This document shows positions 23,161-35,691 of a stretch of DNA of 64,000 nucleotides, piece by piece. A model generated the notes under the pieces. That model made no database searches, had not been told where the DNA came from, and saw nothing but the letters and a program-made list of their open reading frames with translations. The translations under genes and the position numbers were made by a program. Origin of the DNA: Bactericera cockerelli. Its lineage: Eukaryota > Arthropoda > Insecta > Hemiptera > Triozidae. Numbering within the stretch: the stretch's first letter is position 1; each line of letters begins with the position of its first letter. The stretch spans positions 30,400,195 through 30,464,194 of the forward strand of contig CM044961.1 of the NCBI GenBank assembly GCA_024516035.1. The letters are read 5' to 3'.

Positions 23161-26100
23161 CTGCGAACATATAAATAACATAATTATATAAGGGTTGGTT
23201 GGAAGAGATTGCCACAGGCAATAACCCCGCCCTTTAGGTAGGACATTAGTGTTATTTCTTTTTACTTATTTATTTTGTCATTTGTTTGTTCTTTCTTAAT
23301 TTTATACTATTAACATTGTACTCTGTCCTCCTAATAAAGCATACTACAATAATAATAATAATAATAACATAATACCTATATTATTTTGAAAAGATAGTGT
23401 TTTATTTTTTACAATTTAAGATAGTTTACAGAATTTACAGAGATGAAAAGAAAAAGAAAAAAAAATGCTCTGTTATAAGCTCCAATAAAGGCTATCTTAT
23501 CTTATCTTAGTGTTTTATTAAATAAATATTTTTTAGGAGGAAAAAACAATGTACGATATTAAAAGTATAAAATTGAGAAAAAATAAATAAATGATGAAAT
23601 AATAGTTTGAAAATAAATTTAATTCCATTTTAATATCGCATTTTTCTCGATATTTGGTATTTAATTCAAGTTTTTCTTCATTTTAACATTATAAATGGAA
23701 CACAACAAACGCTGCATACCTACTCGTAATTTCTTTCTAACAATATGTGTCAGCCTTCTTGGCGTAACGTTTGTGTCGGTTGGAGCAGACTTTTCACACT
23801 GAAAAGTCTGCTCACACGCTGGGTGAGGTTAATGTGGACAGCTCTTATGATTCCCAGAAAATGGAGGCTAATTACCCCGTCCTGATTAACTCAAATCAGG
23901 ACGTTAAAATTATATAGAATTAATGGACATGAAATGAGCCTGGACATTGGATCTGCGCGTTCATATAATCTTCTCATCATCAATAACAATATCTTACACC
24001 AAAATATCGCATTGTAATGAAACACTTCGGCCTAGGTGTAAGAATACCTAATATAAAGGAAGAGACATAACATACGAGCTACAAGATTGAATGGACGGAA
24101 TAGGTACGTTCCGGTTAATACAATAATATTGGATATTAAACACAACAATAATTTTGCACATTGCATACTCGAAAGTTGACAGGCGTGCATAAAAATTCAA
24201 CCTTGTAAACAGGTAAATATCAATTTTGGAAGCATCCTCTCATACGTAAAAATTCGCCTGAATGATGGACTAAAACAAATATATAGTAGGTATCTCTTAT
24301 TTCTAGAGCGGAAAAACGGAAAAAGAAGATGAATGAAGAACACGGAATGTAAGAAAAAGGAGAATAATGTATGTAACTCTCTCACATCTTCTCTTCGACA
24401 AGTTTCTAGGTTTCGTGATGTTCATTCAAAAACGACTCTTCTGATACCTAACATAAAAAGTGTTCTAATTTTGTTTTTTTTTTTTTCTTTCTTTTTATTA
24501 TTATATTAAAAAAAGGTAGTTATACCCCGGAATTTTATACTTCAAAAGGTAGTTATACTTCAGGGCACTTTACTTTTACATGCATACCTTTCCGGAAACG
24601 GAATGGCATGTATATAAAGGTAAAGTGAAAAAACCGGAAATTAGTAAGAAATAGAAATACCTACTTTAAGAAATTTAGAAATGCTCATTAGTACTTCAGA
24701 AATTGCTTCATGAAGTCAAACTATCTCAAAACTGATGTCATCTTTCAGAAACACCCAGTATGAGATTTTTATGAAACATGAAAAATCGTTCAGAAAGAAT
24801 GAACCTCTTTTCGTGTATTCCAAACATTTATCATAGATGCACTATCTTTTTGGAAAACTAAATGTAGCGCCATAGGTAGAAAAAGTAAGGAATAAAAAGC
24901 AGAAAGAAAAAGAGACAGATAAAAGAGCAAGAAAGTGAGTGTGAGAGTACTGTGAGAGTAATGAGTGAGAAAGAGAAATAAAGATACGAAGATATCATTC
25001 ATCAATCACACACACAAAAAATGGTGAAAAATCAAACAAAAAAAGAAAGATAGAGAGAGAGAGAAACATAAACAGAAAAAATAATAAACTAGTATATTAT
25101 TTCGCATTATTCACAAAAAATTCTACATGCATAGAAGCTGACTGACATTCCATGTAATATTTTTGACAAGCTAGAAATATTCAACAAGGAAAATAAGGGA
25201 ATGAGAAAGTAAGAAATAGATATTGCGAACGCAATAAAATCTTATTCAGCACATTTTCATAAAAATACAAATTGGACAGTTTCTGACTGAATTCTTAAAA
25301 TTCCTACACAAGCATAATATATTATGCTGACTTCTTGCTTGACATGGAAGCTCAAAATGAAAAAAAAAACTAGATGACGTTCACAATAAACATGCTCCAA
25401 ATTGGAATATTATTACATAACAACATATCATATTATGCTGACTTATTTTTTGCTTGGAATGACAAGCTACAAATTAGAAAAAAACTAGGTTGCAAAAAAC
25501 CAATGAACAAGCTCAAAAGCAGCATTATCACACGTGAATGTACCAACTGTCGAGTTTCCAAACAAGTTTAATATGCTGACTAGCTTTTCACTTGACATGA
25601 CAAGCTACAAATCAGAAAAGGATTTAATGACGAAAAACCAAAGAACAAGACGAAATCAGCATATTAATAGGTGAATACAAGCTGGAATTCCCACAGAAGT
25701 GGGCGTTTGCTGATTGACATGAAAAACTACAAATGAAGAAAAGAAATTGAATGACCAAAAAATAACAACAAGTGCCAAATCAGCATATTCACCGAGAAAT
25801 CCACGCTGGGATTCCCGCAAAAGTCTATGCTGACTGACTTTCCGCTTGACTACCAAGAGGAAAAACTAACCAACAAGCTTTAATTAGTAAATTTTTGGTC
25901 AACAATATGCTGACTTACTTTTTGCTTTAAATGACAAGCTACAAATTAGAAAAAATACTATGTGACGGAAAACGAATTTAAAAACCAGAATATGCACACA
26001 TGAATATGCGTTGAAACTCGCACACAAGTATAGGCTGACTGACTTTTCGCTTGACATGACAAGCCACAAATGACGACAAAACTAGGTGACGAAAAACCAA

Positions 26101-29100
26101 TGAACAAGCTTCAAATCAGCATATTCACACGTGAATACACGGTGGAATTCCCGCACAAGTACATGCTGACTGACTTTTCGCTTGACATGACAAGCTACAA
26201 ATATTTCACGACGCAGCGACACCCTCGGGAAGAGAAATTGATTAATGGATGTGTATCACAGCTGAGCTTGTCGTAAAACTTTCTCCAAGTTTTTACACAA
26301 CTTTATTATGGCGGAGAAACCCAGGGCTGGACATTGTGAATTAAGGAAAAGCTTTGGAATGAGACCTGTATCAGTTCATATACTAAGTGAGAAGTGTACT
26401 AGATGTTACTGTACTAGATGTTAATGAATATCAGAACATACTTCGGTAGTCATTTTGAGATATTTGGCTCTCTTCGGAAGGTAATACGAGTATGTAGTTC
26501 CGAATAACTAACCTCAGTTAAGTAGCTCGATGTAATAAGTTGACGGACTCGTAACCAGAAGTTGGTGGTTCGAGTCCCAAGTTAAGCGAAGATTTAGTAA
26601 AGCGAGTTTGAGTAATTGTGATAATATAGATAGCAATACTTCCGAATAGGTACTCACGCAATTAAATAACTTAATAAGTATTTTTTTTTAGTATTATTTC
26701 TTTATTTTTAAAGATGAGTGTTTCACAGCCTTTTTATTTCGTAACCATGAATCATTAGCTGTTGTAGACGCTTGTGGTTTGTGTTGTAGCCTGCCCATCT
26801 CGCATGTCTCCCCTCTGATGGGCGTGAAGTAACAAAGTACTTCTAAATTAGGTGCTGTGTTAACACCAAATATTTATATATAAAAAAAAAATTTTGAAGA
26901 TAATTTATGCTAAATTGAAATTCTAATAGTAACTTTGCCGAACTGAATGGCTAAATGACTGACGTGGTGGACTTCGAATTGAAAAGATGATGTTTCGAGT
27001 ACTGGTGACAATACTTTTTTTGTACACTTCTTTGGGACTATTTAAACTAAGCATACGACACACGACAGTATGGCAGAAAAGCTTGCTTCAAACTGTCGAA
27101 ATGCGCTTCCTCAAAAAAAAAAAGCATTAGTGAAAGTAAAAAGTTTCAAGAGTGAAACTTGGTAGACCTACCATACTTGAGTGGCATACCTTTCTAATAA
27201 AGATGACTTGCGAAGAGCAATTGAGGGGGAGGATTGGGAGTGGGGAAAAGGAGGAGGGGAGGTAAAAGAGAATGTGTGGAAAAAGAGGAGAGGTAAAGGA
27301 GGAGGTGGAGAAGAATAATGAGCGCTGTGAGAAAGGAATGAATGTTTGGAATGGAGGAATAAGGAGGAGTATAAGTGGAGACCGATTGAATGAAAAGAAG
27401 AGGATGAAGAGAAGATAAGTGGAGGAAGAAAGAATAATGAGTCTGAGAGAAAGGAATGAATGTTTGGAATGGAGGAATAAGGAGGAGTATAAGTGGAGAC
27501 CGATTGAATGAAAAGAAGAGGATGAAGAGAAGATAAGTGGAGGAAGAAAGAATAATGAGTCTGAGAGAAAGGAATGAATGTTTGGAATGGAGGAATAAGG
27601 AGGAGTATAAGTGGAAACCGATTGAATGATGAGAAGATAAGTGGAGGAAGAAAGAATAATGAGTCTGAGAGAAAGGACTGAATGTTTGGAATGGAGGAAT
27701 AAGGAGGAGTATAAGACCGATTGAATGAAGAGAAGATCAATGGAGGAAGAAACAATAATGAGTCTGAGAGAATGGGAGGAAGATTGGAAGTAGAGGAAAA
27801 TGAAGTGAGAAGAGAGTGGGAGAGGAGAATTGGTGGAAGAAGACAGGGAAAAGTGCAGGAGAACTTGGAGAAGTGAGGAGGATAAGAAGAAGAGAAGAAA
27901 GATAAAGAAGTGAAGATAAAATAGTGGAGAAGGAGAGAATGAGAAGTGCGAAAAGGGAAGGACGATTGGAAAAGGGAAGAGAAAGAAGAGAATAGTAAAG
28001 AAGTGGATGAGGACAATAAGGAGGAGGATGAGGATAATGAAAATGGAGGAAGCAGGGGACAAGAGAATTCGGGAGTTGAGGGGAATTTAAATTCTTCGAT
28101 GAAAATGTGGTTTTTATGTCTCATTCAGGTGTTGCTAGTTTTATGGAAGATTTGCCTGCGCACTTTTTGAAAATGACAAAATGGAATTTTCAGTGACTTC
28201 TAGAGAAATTTTGTTTTTTTTTTTTTTTTGGGGGGGGGGGGGTTTAACGTTGTTTTGAAACTGTATGGTCATATTATACGACGGGACTGTAGCCCTTCAT
28301 TCGCAGCAAACTCACAAACCTGCTTCCACCATTAACCTCACCCAGCCTGAGATTTTTTTTACATTTTTTTTTTGTCAGTTAGGGGGATTGAACCCGGGAC
28401 ATGGGAAGTGAGTGCTTAACCACTGAGCTAATCGCGCGCTCTGCTAATATTCCAACCCGACTCAGGCTGGGTGATATAGTAGCAAATGGTTCGTAAAACA
28501 ATCGCTGGGAGATTTCCTTAGTCTTGATAGTATAAGGTTGGTGAAATAGCACAAAAATGAAATCTGAGTACACTTGAAGTTTTTTTCTACGATAAGATTC
28601 ACTTGGTATAGGAACTTTTTATCAACAATTCTTTAACTTTTTCTATCCTGTATATTTTTTACTATTTTTTCTCTTCTCTTTTCATTTTATTTTTAGATTC
28701 CCATTCTTCTTTCTGCATCTCTTGTATCTTGAGCTATCATTTTGTCATAAAATAAGAAACTTCGGTGCATTTTTTTCCCCGTCTCGTCTCGTTTTTATCG
28801 TTGTCACAACCCTCATAGGTTTGCGAGATTTTAGTTTCCACTGCATTTTGTACGATTTATATAGTATATCTACTATCACGATTTTTTTCATGTTTATGCT
28901 GGTTACTGACTACTATAATAGACGAGATCTAGCATGTCATATTTATGAATCATGGATGCGCAGTGTATTTTATGAACATGCGGCTTGAGACAATATTGTT
29001 TTTTTTTTTACCTTAATTAGATAGATAAAAAAAAATACATTCTACAGGTAGATTTTTAAACATAGAGCTACCGCACATTTCCCCTCTTTGGTATCCTTAC

Positions 29101-32100
29101 TCGGCGCCAAAGGGGAGGTTCATGTGACATGCTACATTTCGTCAACTATACAAGTAGTTATTTAAAGTCATATTTGTGTTGATCACTTTCGTGATATCAC
29201 AACTACTACTCAAACTCGCTTTACTAAAACTACGCTGAATCTGGGACTTGAACCACTGACCACTAGGTTAAGAGTCCGCCGGCTTATCGATTAAGCTACT
29301 GAGGTCGGTCACAATTATTTATGTAGACTTTCAGCAAGGAACATATCAATTGAATCCGTGTTTGAGTGGTGTAGGGAATTATACGTTGCACGCACGTCAT
29401 CCTGAGTTCGAGTCCCAGATGGGCAGAATTTTTTTTACGTTATTCGTTGGATTACTGGGGTCCACTCATACCTCCCGAGGAAAAATGAGTGAGTATGAGT
29501 AACGACTAAATGGGGTATTACCAGAGTTCAAAGTTCGACATTCCGAAAAGTCATGGAGACTCTTAGTAATGCTGCGCTAACCACAAAAATTGTGAAATGG
29601 TTTGTGATTCACCACAAAAAATCGAACTTTAACTTTGTTTATTTATATTTAAAAGAGATTCACTCTTAGATATCTTGTAATGTAGGTCAAGCAAGTAAAA
29701 AAAAAAAAAATGCAAAATGTCGAAATAGTTATCATATTTGTGTTAATCCCTTTCGTGATATCACAACTACTCAAACTCGCTTTACTAAATCTACGCTCAA
29801 ACCAGGACTTGAACCACCGACCTCTAGCTTACAAGTGCGCTGCCTTATCGATCAAGCTACTGAGGTCCGTAAATGTCCAAATAGGTACCTAATATACTTT
29901 GGTTTTGAGGTAGAAGTAGAGAATAGCATAAATAATAATAAAAAGTTTCTTATCTGAAATAGTGTCAGCTTTCAAATTTGTAAAAACTAAAATCTTTTTA
30001 CCTCCAGTTGCAATTTTACAATTTTTTTTTTTTAAACTTTAATCGCAAACAAGTTGCCTTTTTTATTTACAATTATTGGACATATATAAGTACATAATAT
30101 ACAAAATAAACAATAGAAGCTGAGTTGGAGTACAAAAAAAACAATAGAAATGTTACAATTTACTACAAATAAAAGAATAAGAAGAAAATAAATGTTAGGA
30201 GTCAATTACAAAATGTTACAAATTATTACAAAGTGTTTCAAGTTATTATATAATTTACAGTATCAGATTAACTTGAATAATCTGATTACTCAATGGGTGG
30301 GAATTTCTGCCTGAGCTCATTAAGTATAGACAAGACCTCCTCATCATTAAATGATGGGCACTGATCAATATGGTATCTATAGTAACATGATTGATGACAA
30401 TATTTACATATACAACTATCATATGGTTCATGAAAACTCTTGTCCTTACAGGTCTTGAAGTGAAAACCATATATTGAGTATCTTATTACATTGGATCTAA
30501 AAATACAATTAAATGATTTCCATGAATTATTATTAAATGCTGGTCCATCAGAGTAGTCATTTACAAGAAATTTAACCATAGATTCTTCTTTTCTGGTATT
30601 GTATTTTACTAGTTCAATTTCATTAAACACAAAGTCTTTTTCAATAAGATCATTTACCAGATTTCCTACTTCCGCTAAATGCTGGCACGCTGTTGCTGAT
30701 GAAGAAATGTGACAACCAAGGACTTTTTTAATGAACCTACTTTTTACTCTATCTAATTCAATTAATTGGTCTGATTTTAAAAGGTGGCTGAAAGCTTTTA
30801 GACCATAGGTAAGAATAGGCTCTAGTTTTGATTGAAATAATAATACTGATGATTTAATACTAAGTTTTGTGAGATTTTTCATTCTTTGAATTGAATAAAT
30901 GCATTGTTGTTTCCTTTTGTTGATATGTTTTGCAAAAAACAGCTTAGATTGAAGAGTAACACCCAGATAAGTGTAGCTGTTAACAATTTCCAGGGTATTA
31001 TTATTATTATTATATAAAAAAATATCAATTTTTGCTAAGGGACCACCTCTCCTGAATTTAATGACTTTTGTTTTAGAGGTATTCACTTCTAACTCATTTT
31101 CTTTGCAGTATTCTTCTAGATTTTGTAGCCCTATTTGAATGTCCTCTCTTACTCTTGTGTGAGCGCCGGTAAGGCAGCACGCACTCGATCGGACTTCGTA
31201 CTATTTTTTTTTTTTAACGAAATTCTTCTACAAATAATTAATTTTTAAATCTGATATTGTCAATGCTCAAGACTAATTTCATTAACCAATATCATAGTGT
31301 TTTGTCTTAATTTTTTTTGAGCTTCCTTTATTTTACAATTTTTTATTTATCAAAAAAAAAAAAAATCCTGTCGGACGTGCATAAGAACGATTATTTTCTA
31401 TATTATATACTTGTCACAAATAGTACAAATGTAGACAAAAAATATATTTAAAAACAGAAATGCAATGTAAGAAATATTCTAGAAAAATGACAAAAATGGT
31501 GAGATAGAATAAAACATACTTTTACCGGGTGTATCCCTATTGGCACACCCGGTCGTCTAAGTGTCAAAAATAAATACCTTATTGACATTTTTTAACGCCA
31601 TTTCTTTCCAACTTACTTGACCATTTCGGCGTAGCAGGTGTTGGGCTCGGAGTTATTGGTTGATGACGTCAGAGTACTGGTGGAGTGGTATCGCGCCCTC
31701 TCCATCTTCATTCGCTCCATCTCTCTCTTCTTGGTTTCCGAGAACTGGGTTGCTATGACAACCAGGCACAGGTTGATCATGAAGAAGGAACCGATCTGAA
31801 ACGGACCGGAAAAGAAGGGCGGGAAATTTTGAATCATAATCTCTAGAAGTTGAATTGTACGAACCCAGGCTGGGTGAGCTCAATATGGGTTTCCTGCGAA
31901 TGGAAATAAAAACCCAGTCGTATATGACTATTTAGTTGAAAATCAACATAAAACCCTAATTAAACGAAAATAAACAAAACTCTCTAGGAGCTGGACAATA
32001 TTAATAACGCATTAGTTATACTGCCTAATGTGGAATAATAAGTCCCATTATTCCAGCAGTAAGCCCAAGACGTATTATTTTATGTTAAAAATCACAAATG

Positions 32101-34376
32101 GTGGGATAACTTTTGATGTCCCCGCGAGGTTCTAAATCCGCGGCCTCTGGATTGTCAGACCGACCACTGAGCAACCGTAAATGATCAGAACACAACTGAG
32201 ATAGCTGATGAACTTCATTTAAATTTTGAGTAACAAGTGAGTGACGAAGTGCTCTGTAGAGAAGATATTGCCACAGAAAATGACCCCGCCCTTTAGGTAG
32301 GACATTAGATTTATTCTCGTTTTTGTTCTTGTTTCTTTGTTCAATCTGTTTATTTTTTCTTTATATTTTCATTCTATTTTATTGTATATATTTTGTCTTA
32401 CCTAATAAAGCATAATATAATAATAATATAGAATAAAAAATGAAATATAAATATTTTTTTTTTTTTTTTTTTTTTACACTTTATTAATAGGACATATTAT
32501 ATACAATACAAATAATATAACAAATTAAAATACAATAGAATAGAAGAAAATAATTGCCTTAGGCAATATACAAAGAAGAAAATATAGATAGGCAGCTGTT
32601 TGGTAAATTTCCAGCGAATAGAGTGTAAATCATATTGACCCGTCTCAATATGATCTGAGCAGCTGAAAGGGATGTTAAACCACAACTCATAACATAACAA
32701 CAAAACCTTATAAAACAATGTGAAACAATCACCCAAAAAAAGATGGATTTTGATGAAAACACATTTTTTGTCCTCCTATTATAAATTTCCAGAAGTTTGC
32801 AAATAGTTGTTTATGAGTTTGAATAACATCACCACAAACTGGTCACAAAGTCTACCACAATTCATAAATAAATGACCATAAAATATTTTTGGAAAACATT
32901 CTCTCATCTCTCACAATTTTCCTATTCTTCTTTTTGCTCGTTTTTCATTCCTCTTTTTCGGCTTCTCTGATTCTTTCTGTCTTTTTTTTTTTTCTTTTCT
33001 CTCTTTCCATTATGTCCCTTTGTCCCCTTTTTCTTATTATTTCGTGCCCTTTCTCATATTTTTCATTTACTTTTTTTACCTCTATATTTTCTTGATGTAT
33101 ATCTCCTTTTCTTCTTTCTCTCTCTCTATTTTTCTACTCAATTTTTTCCTCTTTCTTTGTTATTTTCCTCTCTCTTACCTAAAACTCCCTTCTCCTTTCC
33201 AATTTTACCGCCTCGTGAACTAATATTAATATTACGTCATTATGTCTTTTAGTAGAACGAAAAGTGATGACTTTATCAATTAATTAACTCTCAAGAATTC
33301 CCTGAACATTGAAAACATTAAAATAGAGCTACATATAGGTAGAGGGAGAGAGATAAAAAGTAGGAGAGAGGGAAAGAAAGAAAGAGAGAGAGAGATAATA
33401 TATATAAAGTTACGGCGATAGTCAAAAAAGGCAAGAGAGAGGGAGAGAAAGAAAGAGAAAGGGATTGAAAGAAAGATAGATAAGAAAAAGAGAGGTTATC
33501 GTCGAGAGATAGAGGGAGGGAGTGAAAGAGAAAGAAAGGGAAAGAAAAATAGGAGAGATGATCACTGGAGTACTCCCAGAGCTCTTTATGTTTTCAAAAC
33601 TATCCTCTCCTCTCCCTTCCTCTTCTCTTTCTCTGCCTCCCTCTCCCTCACTTCGCTCTCCTATAGCGACATCATGTCTCTATAACTCTGCCGACCTCAG
33701 TAGCTCTATCGATGAGGCGCCGGACTTGTAACCTGGAGGTCGGTGATCCGAGTCTGAAGTTCGGCAAAATTTTAGTAAGGCGAGTCTGAGTAATTGTAAT
33801 GTCTCTTTCTTTGTATAGGCGTTCTTCACACCTCGGCCGAGGTGTTTGATATAACTTTGTGATTAACACAAATATGATAAACTCTTACCATTTCTTCTAG
33901 AGACACATATTATCTATTTCTCCTTGAATTTAGCTAGTCTTAGCTTGAGTAGTTGTGAAATCATGATTGTGGGACAAATATGATAATTCTGCTAGTTTCT
34001 GCTTTAAACATTTCTTTGGTGTCACTTTCAACTACATGGTGATATTACAAATGCGTTTTTACCCACTACTTTCTGGACATATAACCCACCTACGCAAATG
34101 AAACTTAGCTGAGAGGGGTCGGGAATAGCTAGTAGAAGCTTTTAACCTTCGTTTGTTCTGTAATTTAGTTGTATTTTTTGTTATATTTTTGTTTCTACTT
34201 TTCTTCTCTATTGCGTCTCTTTCCCCTTTCTTTATTCTTTTTTCATGTTCTACACTATTTATCATTTTATTCTCTTTATTTCTCTCCCACAATAATTGCT
34301 CTTTTTCTTTTTAGAACTATATCTTTTTTCGTGACTCTCTCTCTCTCTTTTCTGCGAATTCCCATTTATCTCTTTG

Positions 34377-34426
<50 letters not shown>

Positions 34427-35660
34427 TTCTCTTTCTCTCTGATTTTGTTACTCCCTTTTTCATCCTTTTCCATGCTTCTCAATCCTTTTCTCATATTTTC
34501 GTGGATTTTAAACTTTAGACGACAATCTTGACAGCAAGTTTAACTTGGAGGAAAGTTTATGTTCCCCAACATTATTATGTCAGTGGTAAGTGGAGGATAT
34601 ACATATTTGTCCTATTCAGAAGTTCGGATGATAAATTTAAAATATATTCCATTTGTTTTTTGAATGTTGAAATATTTATCAAGTTCTAAAGCAACGTTAT
34701 GATGGTGCGTATTTCTTTTTTTTTCTATGACATTTTTTTTTTTTCTTTGTATATTTCTGGTTTTTGACATTCACCATTTTTTTTTCTTAATAAAGTCTAG
34801 GTCATTCAAGACAGGGGTTTTATTCTTTTTTCGCTATAAGCTCACAAATCAGCTACCTTCAATACCTTGATTAATCTTACCAAGCTATGGTTTTGCGGAA
34901 ATAGACGGCATCACGAGTGTTCCTTCTGATCTAAACAGCTGATATAAATGCGCTGTGATTGGTTGAAATTCCCACCAGAGGGCGTGTTAAGGGATAGTCT
35001 AGGATTAGTTAATCTAATTCTGTTTCATAATTTAGGCCTAAAAATTAAAGTATACAATAATAATATCGTCTTATTTATACTGCCCATAATAAGGCTATTA
35101 AGTCCCATTATTCCAGCAGTAAGCCCAAGACGTATTATTATGGGTAAAAATCCCAAATGGGAGGATAAAATGTCATGTCCGGGCTGTGTTTTGAACCCAC
35201 GACCTCTGGATTACCAAACGACTACCTTTATAACTGAGCTACCGGGTCATAATTCGGGCCTTAGAATAAAATAATAAGAATATCGCCTTATTTATACTGC
35301 CCATATTAAGACTATTTAGTCCCATTATTCCAGCAGTAAGACGTATTATTATGTGGTAAAAATCCCAAATGGGAGGATAAAATGTCATATCTGGGCTGTG
35401 TTTTGAACCCACCACCTCTGGATTATAGAACAACGACCTATATAACTGAGCTACAGGGACAGACACTTACAGACTTGTTACGAAAGAGACACTCACCACA
35501 ATTAGAAGCACGAAGTAGATCCAGTCCCAGAAGGAGTGAGCGTCCTGCACGTAATACATGATGTCCACCCATCCCTCCAGACTTATGACCTGGAACAGAG
35601 GTTGAAATTCATTTGAATAAGAAAAAGTCATAGACAAGAAAAGAAAAAGTCATAGACAAG

Positions 35661-35691
<31 letters not shown>

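Noticed and set aside
27127..28124. Two overlapping minus frames of more than 300 codons
   Set aside because: They are translations of the 118-bp purine minisatellite; the same repeat is open in two frames.
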